In this document: positions 1 through 7,039 of the stretch, one piece after another
Numbering within the stretch: position 1 is the first letter of the stretch
Layout of the letters: each line of letters begins with the position of its first letter
NCBI GenBank assembly: GCA_017465565.1
Contig: JAFTWA010000039.1
Coordinates: 1-64,000, forward strand
Direction: 5' to 3'
Length of the DNA stretch: 64,000 bases
Origin: Tyzzerella sp.
GTDB taxonomy: Bacteria > Bacillota > Clostridia > Lachnospirales > Lachnospiraceae
Program-made: the position numbers and the translations under genes
Notes under the pieces: model-generated
What the model saw: only the letters and a program-made list of their open reading frames with translations
Told to the model about the DNA's origin: nothing
The model's database searches: none

Positions 1-164
1 ACCGGCTTCGCCGCAAATTTTGACGGATTTGTCAAGCATTTTTTGAAAAATTTAGATTTTTCAGAAAAAAAGTGGGTGATTTTTGAAATGAAGAGTCTGA
101 AAGCCTTGAAAAATCAGGGCTGAAGATTCCGAGAATTTATTCATAAATAAAGGAGGAAACATAT
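1..164. other. Left-edge region, no gene identified
   Basis: The plus-strand frame beginning at base 1 stays open for 40 codons and stops at 121-123 (TGA). It could be the tail of a gene outside the window, but the peptide is Phe/Lys-rich and I do not recognise it. The other two forward frames stop within 45 bases. The only clear signal is the ribosome binding site aggagg just before the gene that starts at 165. Confidence 0.3.
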
Positions 165-1250
165 ATGTCATTAATACCTGCAAAATGCACAAACTGCGGA
201 GCGAATATTAACGTAGACGAATATAAAGATGCAGGAATCTGCGAGTTTTGTGGATGTGCATTTGTCACAGAAAAAGCAATTAATAATTATACAACCAATA
301 TTACCAATAATATTGTAAACAACAATAATTTTAATGGAGCAAACGTAACAATTCAAGATGATGATAATGTAGATGGTTTATTACGTCTTGCGAAAAGGGA
401 GTTACAATCAAAACATTATGGTTCAAAGAAACTATTTGAATATTTAGATGAAATTATATTAAAGTCCTCTGATGGAATAAAACAAATTATTGAATTGTTT
501 AGAGAAACAGGAATTTATGAAATTGTTGATTTTGGGCTGAGGCAAGACAAATATATAGATGATGCATTGGAAATTATAAATTTAGTAACAAGATACGATC
601 AAGATAATATAGACGGATGGCTTTGGAGCTGGAAGTGGCATAATGGAGATTGGTTACCAAGAAGCGTTAATATGGGAGAAAATATTATACGTCTTTCCAG
701 TGATTCAGATAAAGCAATGTATGAGAAAGAAGTATATTATTACTTTATAGAGCATGGAAGTCAATGTAATGCGTATAGAAAATATTTTAGTGCTGTCCCG
801 AAAGAATACATAATGGAAAATAGTGATATTCAAGATCTAATAATTAAAGTAGCCAGTACAATAAATAGACAATCTTCAGAAACAGAAAAGAGTGTTGTTA
901 ATTGTCTAACAGAAATGCTGCCTGAAAGTAGACGTGGGGAAATATCTCGAAAAGATAATAATGTTGTACCTCAAAACACAAATGGTGGTTGCTATATTGC
1001 TACATGTGTATATGGTTCTTATGATTGTCCACAGGTATGGACTCTTCGACGTTTTAGAGATTATACACTTGACGTAAAATGGTATGGAAGATTATTTGTT
1101 AAATGTTACTATGCAATCAGTCCGAAATTAGTAAAGATGTTTGGAAATAAAAAATGGTTCAGAGTATTTTGGAAAACTTGTTTAGACATTATGGTACAAA
1201 AATTAAACAATAATGGGGTAGAAAGAACAAGATATCAAGACAAGTATTAA
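165..1250 (+). CDS. Zinc-ribbon protein with C-terminal CFI-box domain
   Basis: A 361-residue protein of unknown function. The N-terminus is a four-cysteine zinc ribbon (C8xxC11 and C26xxC29). The middle (about 60-265) is acidic and helical with no family I recognise. The C-terminal ~80 residues start with GGCYIATCVYGSYDCPQVW and carry LRRFRD, WYGRLF and YYAISP, which I recall as the 'CFI-box-CTERM' module found at the end of many unrelated bacterial proteins. There is no signal peptide. A strong SD (aggagg) lies 8-9 bases before the ATG. The body is more AT-rich than the housekeeping genes nearby, which suggests accessory DNA. The small membrane-protein gene downstream has the same orientation and may be co-transcribed. 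Confidence 0.7.
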   Translation: MSLIPAKCTNCGANINVDEYKDAGICEFCGCAFVTEKAINNYTTNITNNIVNNNNFNGANVTIQDDDNVDGLLRLAKRELQSKHYGSKKLFEYLDEIILKSSDGIKQIIELFRETGIYEIVDFGLRQDKYIDDALEIINLVTRYDQDNIDGWLWSWKWHNGDWLPRSVNMGENIIRLSSDSDKAMYEKEVYYYFIEHGSQCNAYRKYFSAVPKEYIMENSDIQDLIIKVASTINRQSSETEKSVVNCLTEMLPESRRGEISRKDNNVVPQNTNGGCYIATCVYGSYDCPQVWTLRRFRDYTLDVKWYGRLFVKCYYAISPKLVKMFGNKKWFRVFWKTCLDIMVQKLNNNGVERTRYQDKY

Positions 1251-1313
1251 TATTGTTTTTCTGTTGGAAAAGTGCTAAGATAAAACAAAAACATTTGCAT
1301 GGAGGATAAAGCT

Positions 1314-1799
1314 GTGTCAGAAGAAAAAATCATAGAAGAAAATACAACTCCACAAACTGCTGATACTGGAAATGAATCGAAAATTGACGTTACGCCGGAA
1401 GTACATCAGGATTCACCAGAAGAAGTAAAGGAAAAACCTGTTACAACGCAAATCAAAGAGAATACATATTTAAATGACACTGTTCCAACTCGGCGCTTCT
1501 TTGGTTCGCGCAAGGAAGATGCTAATTTATTGAGGGATAAAATGATTCTTTCTAAAATCAGTGATAAAGATTTGTTAGAATATCTTAAATTAGAGAAAGA
1601 GCGTATGGAACTGCTTCAACATGCAAAAGAAGCTCGTGCAAAAAGAATTTTAAGCGCATTTGAAGTGGCGCTTTCACTCATTTCTGTAGTGGCAGCGGTC
1701 TACTTTTTGAAAGACGAACCTACAATACTTATGAGTATTTTGTATATTTGTGGAATTCTTGTAGCTCTCTGGCTTTGGAAAAAGCCACATGATAAATAA
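1314..1799 (+). CDS. Small acidic protein with C-terminal membrane hairpin
   Basis: Hypothetical protein of about 161 residues. The first ~60 residues are Glu/Thr/Pro-rich and probably disordered. A charged helical stretch follows (ISDKDLLEYLKLEKERMELL), then two hydrophobic segments near the C-terminus, which suggests a cytosolic arm on a membrane hairpin. I chose the GTG at 1314: the ATG at 1299 overlaps the only good SD (GGAGG, 1301-1305), which sits 8 bases before the GTG. It ends just before a bidirectional terminator. No family recognised; a partner role with the upstream zinc-ribbon protein is only inferred from position. Confidence 0.6.
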   Translation: MSEEKIIEENTTPQTADTGNESKIDVTPEVHQDSPEEVKEKPVTTQIKENTYLNDTVPTRRFFGSRKEDANLLRDKMILSKISDKDLLEYLKLEKERMELLQHAKEARAKRILSAFEVALSLISVVAAVYFLKDEPTILMSILYICGILVALWLWKKPHDK

Positions 1800-1819
1800 A
1801 TGAATATATCAGAAGAGAA

Positions 1820-1850
1820 AATAACCAGAGCAAATTGCCCTGGTTATTTT
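1820..1850. terminator. Bidirectional terminator
   Basis: Inverted repeat AATAACCAG (1820-1828) / CTGGTTATT (1840-1848), extended inward by a GC pair after one mismatch, followed by TTTTATT. It separates the plus-strand small membrane protein from the convergent minus-strand exporter-like gene, whose stop codon it abuts. Confidence 0.75.
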
Positions 1851-2400
1851 ATTCCATGTCATCTAATTTGTGAACTCCAATTTTATTTAAGAATCGAACT
1901 ACTCGTTCACGAGGGAATAATAAATTAATTACAATTGAAAGAATTACACCAAATGCAGTGTCAAACATACGGTTAAGAGAATATGACACATATGTATCTA
2001 CCGGTGTATTGAATAGAATAATGCATAATACAACTCCACCTGGTTGAATAGCACCTGGCCATTTAAAAAATAAACTGGTTAAAATCAATAGCAGTGTACC
2101 AATAAACACGAAAATCAAAAGCGCATAATGGTATCCTCCGTCTGGATAGAAAATGATGTATATTGGAAAGAGTATCATTCCGAGCACACCACCTATAATA
2201 GTTCCAAATAAACGATTTCCTCCATTTAGAATAGAATTTCCCATATCACTTCCCATACCAAAAATAGCACCAATGCAAGCAAAAGTAGGGTTGCGGTCAA
2301 ATAGAAAATATATTAACGCGCATAAAGTGGCAGAAAGAGCTGTTTTTATATTACGCATACCGATATGTAAACGGAATTTGTTTTGTGAATTATTCTCCAT
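1849..2400 (-). CDS. Aromatic acid exporter / FUSC-like membrane protein
   Basis: A 183-residue membrane protein resembling the N-terminal transmembrane half of the aromatic acid exporter (DUF939/FUSC) family. It starts with the typical IKTALSATLCALIYFLF segment, then the family-like GAIFGMGSDMGNSI and GNRLFGTIIGGVLGMI motifs and more hydrophobic helices. It lacks the cytosolic domain of full-length members, so a partner or reduced function is possible. I chose the ATG at 2400 because the GGAGG at 2411-2415 lies 10 bases upstream; an in-frame ATG at 2427 lies upstream of that SD. A promoter is visible at 2443-2471. Substrate unknown. Confidence 0.75.
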   Translation of the reverse strand: MENNSQNKFRLHIGMRNIKTALSATLCALIYFLFDRNPTFACIGAIFGMGSDMGNSILNGGNRLFGTIIGGVLGMILFPIYIIFYPDGGYHYALLIFVFIGTLLLILTSLFFKWPGAIQPGGVVLCIILFNTPVDTYVSYSLNRMFDTAFGVILSIVINLLFPRERVVRFLNKIGVHKLDDME

Positions 2401-2442
2401 ATGTAAATAACCTCCAAGTTTTACCATAAAATCACTTTTTCT

Positions 2443-2471
2443 ATTATAAAGGGTTAAACAACTAAAGACAA
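2443..2471 (-). promoter_or_regulatory. Promoter of the exporter-like gene
   Basis: Minus-strand TTGTCT (2471-2466), a 17-base spacer and TATAAT (2448-2443), about 45 bases upstream of the chosen start of the FUSC-like gene. This is a sigma-A-type match with a perfect -10 and 4/6 at -35. Confidence 0.6.
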
Positions 2472-2552
2472 GTATTAATTTTAGTATGTACGAAATGATT
2501 TTAAAATGATAAAATTATACTAATAAAATCGGACAACAGAAAGGAGAGCATT

Positions 2553-2849
2553 ATGGTACATCATATTGTAATGTGGAAATTCAAACCAGAGATTGAAGAA
2601 TCTCAAAAACCAGAAATTAAAGAAGCAATGAGCAAGGAACTAAAAGCACTCGTAGGCAGGGTTCCAGGCCTTTTAACGGTAGAATTTGTTGAAGAACCAA
2701 TTCCTTCAAGTACACATGAAATTGCACTTGTAACAACATTGGAGAATGCTGAAGATATTGCGGTATATGCGACACATCCAGAGCATGTGAGAGTAGCAGA
2801 TACGTATATACGCCCTTATGTAACAGAGAGAGCTTGTCTCGATTATTAA
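2553..2849 (+). CDS. Dabb (stress-responsive A/B barrel) protein
   Basis: A 98-residue single-domain protein of the Dabb ferredoxin-like family. It has the classical opening MVHHIVMWKFKPE, the central PGLLTVEFVEEPIPSSTHEIALVTT strands (seen as PGLLTVEF and HEIALVTT), and the C-terminal THPEHVRVADTYIRPYV signature. Members form dimeric alpha/beta barrels; the biochemical role of this clade is unknown. SD aaaggag is well placed. It is divergent from the FUSC-like gene and ends at a strong bidirectional terminator shared with lexA, so it is probably monocistronic. A TATACT -10 at 2516-2521 is visible but has no convincing -35. Confidence 0.85.
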   Translation: MVHHIVMWKFKPEIEESQKPEIKEAMSKELKALVGRVPGLLTVEFVEEPIPSSTHEIALVTTLENAEDIAVYATHPEHVRVADTYIRPYVTERACLDY

Positions 2850-2858
2850 AAAGAAAAT

Positions 2859-2906
2859 AGAGAAGAACCACAAGACATTCTCAAAGGATTTTTGTGGTTC
2901 TTCTCT
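2859..2906. terminator. Bidirectional terminator between Dabb gene and lexA
   Basis: A perfect 15-bp inverted repeat: AGAGAAGAACCACAA (2859-2873) and TTGTGGTTCTTCTCT (2892-2906), with an 18-base loop. The T-rich flank is better on the minus strand (after lexA), but the hairpin lies between convergent genes and can serve both. Confidence 0.85.
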
Positions 2907-2922
2907 TATAGTTAGGAATCAA

Positions 2923-3537
2923 TTATAAGAATCGGAATACTCCAATTACTTTTCCTAAGATTTCAACATTTGTTACAATGATTGGATCCATAAAGTCATT
3001 TTCTGGCTGAAGACGGTAGTAGCCATTTTCTTTATAGAATGTCTTTACCGTGGCGCTGTCATCAACAAGTGCAACGATAATTTCACCGTTTGAAGCCGTC
3101 TGACGTTTTTCAACCAAAACATAGTCCCCATCATAGATACCTACATTTACCATACTTTCTCCTTTAACAGTTAGCATAAAAGAATCATTATTAGGCATAA
3201 ATTCCATTGGAATAGGGAAGTAGTTCGTAATATTCTGTTCTGCAAGAATCGGTTCACCTGCAGCCACGTGACCTATCATTGGAACATTCACCATTTCACG
3301 TCTAGTTAAATTAAATGTATCATCAATAATTTCAATAGCACGTGGTTTCGTTGGGTCGCGACGGATATATCCATTCTTTTCTAATGTCTCTAAGTGAGAG
3401 TGAACAGAAGAGGTAGAGCGGAGATTAACAGCTTCACAAATTTCGCGAACAGCTGGTGGATATCCGATTCTTAAGATTTCTGATTTGATATATTCTAAAA
3501 TTTCTAATTGCTTTTTACTAATTTTACCTTGTGCCAT
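2923..3537 (-). CDS. lexA: LexA repressor
   Basis: SOS-response repressor and autoprotease, 204 residues, the usual length. The N-terminal winged helix (1-65) has the helix-turn-helix PPAVREICEAVNL. The RecA-stimulated cleavage site is A93-G94 in the VAAGEP motif. The Ser-Lys catalytic dyad is S128 (VKGESM) and K165 (SATVKTF). A GGAGG ribosome binding site precedes the ATG. It is divergent from a LysM membrane protein as in the Bacillus lexA-yneA locus, and LexA-box-like sites lie in the shared intergenic region, so lexA is probably autoregulated. It ends at a strong terminator. Confidence 0.97.
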   Translation of the reverse strand: MAQGKISKKQLEILEYIKSEILRIGYPPAVREICEAVNLRSTSSVHSHLETLEKNGYIRRDPTKPRAIEIIDDTFNLTRREMVNVPMIGHVAAGEPILAEQNITNYFPIPMEFMPNNDSFMLTVKGESMVNVGIYDGDYVLVEKRQTASNGEIIVALVDDSATVKTFYKENGYYRLQPENDFMDPIIVTNVEILGKVIGVFRFL

Positions 3538-3574
3538 TATGATGACCTCCTCAAAATATCTATTATTTATTTGT

Positions 3575-3603
3575 ATTTTACCACACTAACAACAAAAAAG
3601 CAA
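3575..3603 (-). promoter_or_regulatory. Putative lexA promoter
   Basis: Minus-strand TTGCTT (3603-3598), 17-base spacer, TAAAAT (3580-3575), about 38 bases upstream of the lexA ATG. A degenerate LexA-box-like sequence, CAAACAAATGTTTA (3601-3614), abuts the -35 element, consistent with autorepression. Confidence 0.5.
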
Positions 3604-3613
3604 ACAAATGTTT

Positions 3614-3627
3614 AGAAAATATGTTCG
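3614..3627. promoter_or_regulatory. LexA-box-like half site
   Basis: AGAAAATATGTTCG: the right half matches GTTCG of the Gram-positive consensus CGAAC-N4-GTTCG exactly, but the left half is degenerate. The same pattern recurs at 3691-3704. Confidence 0.45.
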
Positions 3628-3636
3628 ATTTTTCTG

Positions 3637-3665
3637 TTGACAAACGTTTGTTCGTGTATTATACT
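3637..3665 (+). promoter_or_regulatory. SOS promoter of the LysM gene
   Basis: A near-consensus sigma-A promoter: TTGACA (3637-3642), exactly 17 bases, TATACT (3660-3665). A LexA box at 3641-3654 overlaps the -35 element and spacer, the expected place for repression. Confidence 0.8.
3641..3654. promoter_or_regulatory. LexA box 1
   Basis: CAAACGTTTGTTCG matches the Gram-positive SOS box CGAAC-N4-GTTCG at 9 of 10 defined positions. It overlaps the -35 and spacer of the plus-strand promoter. Confidence 0.75.
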
Positions 3666-3677
3666 AAGAATACAAAC

Positions 3678-3691
3678 AGAACAATCGTTCG
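3678..3691. promoter_or_regulatory. LexA box 2
   Basis: AGAACAATCGTTCG matches CGAAC-N4-GTTCG at 9 of 10 positions. It lies just downstream of the likely transcription start of the LysM gene. An adjoining degenerate copy, GGAAAATATGTTCG, follows at 3691-3704. Confidence 0.75.
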
Positions 3692-3734
3692 GAAAATATG
3701 TTCGAAGATTTATATATTTAGGGGGATAAATAAT

Positions 3735-4097
3735 ATGACTATACAAGAGAGAAAAGCAAGGGCAAATCAAAAGAAAAGAAGACAGGCTGCAAAAAGAAAT
3801 ATGTTTATTTTACTTGCAACTGTATTAGTGATTACAATTGGATGTATTGTATTTGGCAATGCATTTTCAGCAGGCAAAGCAAATGCTTCAGACGAAACAA
3901 AGTACAAGTATTATAAGAGTATTGAGATTGAAAAAGGTGATTCGCTCTGGACTATTGCTGAAGAATACAATACAGATGATTCTACAAGCACAAAGGAATA
4001 TATTGATGAATTGATGGACTTAAATAATTTAACTTCAAAGACAATTCATGAAGGTCAACATTTATTGGTTGCATATTATGATACAGAATACAGATAA
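3735..4097 (+). CDS. LysM membrane protein, YneA-like SOS division suppressor
   Basis: A 120-residue protein: a basic N-terminal tail, one transmembrane helix (about 23-45) and an extracytoplasmic LysM domain (about 62-115, with YKSIEIEKGDSLWTIAEEY and LMDLNNL). Size, topology and position divergent to lexA match B. subtilis YneA, a short-lived SOS-induced division inhibitor; the assignment rests on architecture and context. I chose the ATG at 3735 because GGGGGAT (3721-3727) lies 7 bases upstream and the LexA-box sites lie before it; an in-frame ATG at 3621 would be upstream of the promoter's -10. A terminator follows at 4133. Confidence 0.8.
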   Translation: MTIQERKARANQKKRRQAAKRNMFILLATVLVITIGCIVFGNAFSAGKANASDETKYKYYKSIEIEKGDSLWTIAEEYNTDDSTSTKEYIDELMDLNNLTSKTIHEGQHLLVAYYDTEYR

Positions 4098-4132
4098 AAA
4101 AATAATAATAATATATTGAGAGGAGCTCTCCC

Positions 4133-4182
4133 AAAGGCTGATATGAAAAGTAGTACGCTTGGATATATTAGCCTTTTCTTTT
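4133..4182 (+). terminator. Terminator after the LysM gene
   Basis: Inverted repeat AAAGGCT (4133-4139) / AGCCTTT (4170-4176), extended by A/T pairs, followed by the T-rich run TTTTCTTTT. Confidence 0.65.
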
Positions 4183-4225
4183 CGATACCAATCTATACGA
4201 CAAATACCGATTTTTCCAAAAGATA

Positions 4226-4254
4226 TAGACAAATTTTCCAGAATAAGTTATAAT
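4226..4254 (+). promoter_or_regulatory. Promoter of the Xer-type recombinase gene
   Basis: TAGACA (4226-4231), 17 bases, TATAAT (4249-4254): 5/6 and 6/6 matches. It lies 41 bases before the chosen ATG at 4295. No LexA box overlaps it, so the recombinase is probably not in the SOS regulon. Confidence 0.75.
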
Positions 4255-4294
4255 ATACATAGTTTTGGCACAAACCAGAAAGGAACTACTTTTT

Positions 4295-5356
4295 ATGGCA
4301 AAAGACATTAAAACTTATTATGAACAAACTTACATAGATAATACGCTGCGTCTTCGTGAAATACTCAGTACGTTACCAGCATTTATTAAAGAATATTTCC
4401 GTGCAATTGAGCCTTCCACGTCCTCTAAAACACGAATTTCTTATGCATACGACTTACGGGTCTTCTTTAACTTTTTAATTGAAAATAACCCTGTTTTTCG
4501 AGCTTACACGACGAATCAATTTACACTTCAGGATTTGGAACGTATTGAATCTGTGGATCTCGAAGAATACATGGAATATTTAAAAGTTTATAAGGCAGAC
4601 GGCAAGCTTATCACAAATGATGAAAAGGGACTGGCGCGTAAAATGTCTGCGTTAAGAAGCTTATATAGATATCTATACAAACATCAATATGTAACAAAGA
4701 ATCCTACAGTACTTATTGATATGCCTAAATTACATGAAAAGGCAATTATTCGTCTTGATGTTGATGAAGTTGCCTTATTACTTGATTATGTAGAAACATG
4801 CGGCAGCCAGTTGACAGGTCAGAAAAAAGTTTATTATGAGAAAACCAGAACTCGTGATATTGCAATTTTGACTTTATTATTAGGAACCGGAATTCGTGTT
4901 TCTGAGTGTGTTGGATTAGATATTAATGATGTGGATTTTAAAAATAATGGAATTAAAGTTACAAGAAAAGGCGGCAATGAAATGGTTGTTTATTTCGGAG
5001 ATGAAGTCCGCGATGCGTTAGAAAATTATCTGGAGACCACAAGGGCAGCTGCTGCTCCTCTTCCATCCCATGAAAATGCGCTCTTCTTGTCTACACAACG
5101 AAAAAGAATTGGTGTCCAGGCTGTTGAAAATATGGTAAAGAAATATGCCCGCCAGGTCACTCCAAATAAGAAGATTACGCCTCATAAGCTTCGCAGTACT
5201 TACGGCACGAACTTATATAAAGAAACAGGTGATATTTATCTTGTGGCTGATGTTTTAGGACATAAAGATGTTAATACAACAAGAAAACACTATGCAGCAA
5301 TTGATGATGCACGGCGCAGACAGGCTGCATCAGCAGTAAAATTGAGAGAATTTTAA
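4295..5356 (+). CDS. Tyrosine recombinase, XerC/XerD family
   Basis: Site-specific recombinase of 353 residues. The N-terminal SAM-like DNA-binding domain covers about 20-130. The catalytic domain has R201 (GIRVSE), K225 (TRKGGNE), H297 and R300 (HKLRSTYG), H323 (LGHKD) and the nucleophile Y333 (RKHYA). Length and motifs fit a chromosomal Xer protein resolving dimers at dif rather than a phage integrase; no phage genes or attachment-site repeats flank it. I chose the ATG at 4295, preceded by GAAAGGA; an in-frame start at 4265 lies upstream of that SD. Which Xer paralogue this is cannot be decided here. Confidence 0.88.
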   Translation: MAKDIKTYYEQTYIDNTLRLREILSTLPAFIKEYFRAIEPSTSSKTRISYAYDLRVFFNFLIENNPVFRAYTTNQFTLQDLERIESVDLEEYMEYLKVYKADGKLITNDEKGLARKMSALRSLYRYLYKHQYVTKNPTVLIDMPKLHEKAIIRLDVDEVALLLDYVETCGSQLTGQKKVYYEKTRTRDIAILTLLLGTGIRVSECVGLDINDVDFKNNGIKVTRKGGNEMVVYFGDEVRDALENYLETTRAAAAPLPSHENALFLSTQRKRIGVQAVENMVKKYARQVTPNKKITPHKLRSTYGTNLYKETGDIYLVADVLGHKDVNTTRKHYAAIDDARRRQAASAVKLREF

Positions 5357-5438
5357 ATTCTTAACACTATTTAAACAATTTAGAAACATTATTAAAGTAT
5401 GATACAATCATTCTGTACATAAAAAGGAGAAAGCAAGA

Positions 5439-5981
5439 ATGAAATCTATTTTTATTCTTTTAACCAAATCAGATACCTATGTATCTAGAATTATAAGATT
5501 AGTGACGGCTGACACTTATACGCATGCTTCCATTTCTTTCGATGAGAGTTTGCAGCCTCTGTATAGTTTTTCACGTAAATATGTGAACAAACCACTTCCA
5601 GCTGGTCTTCAAACGGAGTCCCTCACAACAGGTTTTTTTGAAAAATATCACTACATACCATGTGCATTATATGAATTAAGAGTAGATGATGCAATTTATT
5701 ATAGAGCCAAAGCCCATGTGGAACATATGATGACAGAAGTTTCTACCTACCAGTTTAATGTGCTAGGACTCTTTTTATGCAGACTCAATATTCCATTTCG
5801 CCGTAATAGACGATATTTCTGTTCTGAATTTGTAAGTGAAGTCTTGGATAAAAGCAATGCATTGACACTGCCGAAGAGGCCTTCTCTCATGCGTCCAAAT
5901 GACTACACAAAGATACCTCTTCTAGCCTGTCGTTTTGAAGGAAGATTGGACAACCTCCTTCAGGTTAAAAGAATTGGATAA
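5439..5981 (+). CDS. Papain-like (permuted NlpC/P60) cysteine hydrolase-like protein
   Basis: A 180-residue soluble protein. A His-containing motif near the N-terminus (YTHASISFD, H29) and a downstream Cys motif (RRYFCSEFVSEVL, C128) occur in the order His-then-Cys. That order is characteristic of circularly permuted papain-like NlpC/P60 proteins (YiiX/YaeF type). These include amidases and thioesterases; the substrate here is unknown and there is no signal peptide. SD aaaaaggaga is good. The stop codon (5979-5981) directly abuts the stop codon of the convergent minus-strand gene (5982-5984), leaving no intergenic base. Confidence 0.65.
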   Translation: MKSIFILLTKSDTYVSRIIRLVTADTYTHASISFDESLQPLYSFSRKYVNKPLPAGLQTESLTTGFFEKYHYIPCALYELRVDDAIYYRAKAHVEHMMTEVSTYQFNVLGLFLCRLNIPFRRNRRYFCSEFVSEVLDKSNALTLPKRPSLMRPNDYTKIPLLACRFEGRLDNLLQVKRIG

Positions 5982-7007
5982 CTAATTATCCCAATATTTA
6001 TATTCATCTAATGATTTAAACTCATATCCCTGACTTTCTGCATAGTCAATGAAATCACCAAGAATAGCCGCATTGTCTGGGGAACATGCATGAAGCAGAA
6101 TCACAGCTCCTGGATGTAAGCGTGATGTAACTGTCTCAAACGATTTACTTACGCCAGGTTGATTTTGTGGGTCCCAGTCTGCATGAGCAATTGACCAGAA
6201 TACAGAACGATAGCCAACGCTGTCCACTAATTCCAACGCATTTTCAGAATATGTTCCCGTTGGGAAACGGAAATATTTGCTTTCGTATCCAAAGTTTGTT
6301 CTTAGATAATTATGTACACCGAGAAGTTCCCATGCAAGCTCCTCGCGGGATAAGGCTGAACTATCAGATGGATGTGTTGTACTGTGATTGCCAACAATAT
6401 GTCCTTCATTAATCATTCTGGCTGCAAATTCGGGAGCATCTTCCAAATAGTCTAGTGTACAGAAAAATGCCGCAGGAACATTTTTTTCTTTTAAAGTATC
6501 TAATATATCACCAGTTAAATTCTCATATTCATAACCACAGTCAAAAGTCAGATATAATACTTTATCTTCTGATTTATTATCCCATGCTAATGCGTTTGTT
6601 TCTAATGCATCGAAACGAGCTTGATTATCAACTGTGATACTGTGTGGCTGGCCATCTTTTGCAACTCCATAGGAATGACTAAATTTTTCTGCAGAAAGTC
6701 CATTTGCATTTGTTGGATCACTTACCGCAAATTCAATCGCTTCAAGTGAAGTTAAACCAGTAAAAGTCTTTCCATCGTTAACTATTTGTTGAGGATTGCT
6801 GACTTTTATAGCATTTTCATCTACTACTCCTTTCTCGTCTTCTGTATTATCCACATCAGGAGTTTCAGTATCCTCAGTGTCTGTATTCGGTTGAAGTGTT
6901 ACTTTATCGTCATCTTGTTTTGAAACGGGTTTACCATCCTCTGATTGTCCGCAAGCTACAAAAAGTAACATTAATATTGTTAATAATAAAAATAATTTTT
7001 GTTTCAT
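5982..7007 (-). CDS. pdaA: PdaA-like polysaccharide deacetylase lipoprotein
   Basis: Secreted deacetylase of about 341 residues. A lipoprotein signal (LLFVAC, lipobox Cys ~20) is followed by an acidic linker and a NodB domain from ~150. Motif 1 is LTFDCGYE, like the TFDNGYE of B. subtilis PdaA rather than the usual TFDDG. The metal-binding histidines are in VGNHSTTHPS. RFPTGTYS, FWSIAHADWDPQN and LHPGAVILLHACSPDNA also follow PdaA closely. PdaA makes muramic-delta-lactam in spore cortex peptidoglycan; that role is inferred. The ATG at 7007 has AGAGGTGAT upstream (a TTG at 7010 is the alternative). It is last in a probable operon with the CmpB-like gene, dtd and the SGNH hydrolase. Confidence 0.82.
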   Translation of the reverse strand: MKQKLFLLLTILMLLFVACGQSEDGKPVSKQDDDKVTLQPNTDTEDTETPDVDNTEDEKGVVDENAIKVSNPQQIVNDGKTFTGLTSLEAIEFAVSDPTNANGLSAEKFSHSYGVAKDGQPHSITVDNQARFDALETNALAWDNKSEDKVLYLTFDCGYEYENLTGDILDTLKEKNVPAAFFCTLDYLEDAPEFAARMINEGHIVGNHSTTHPSDSSALSREELAWELLGVHNYLRTNFGYESKYFRFPTGTYSENALELVDSVGYRSVFWSIAHADWDPQNQPGVSKSFETVTSRLHPGAVILLHACSPDNAAILGDFIDYAESQGYEFKSLDEYKYWDN

Positions 7008-7039
7008 CAAATCACCTCTATTAGTATTTCTATAAAAAT

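Noticed and set aside
1-123. Tail of a protein gene at the left edge
   Set aside because: Only 40 codons, unrecognised composition; not enough evidence to call a gene.
4295-5356. Phage or genomic-island integrase
   Set aside because: No tRNA, attachment repeats or phage genes flank it; length and neighbourhood fit a chromosomal Xer protein.
5360-5408. Promoter of the papain-like gene
   Set aside because: TACAAT at 5403-5408 has only a poor -35 (TTAGAA); not strong enough to list.
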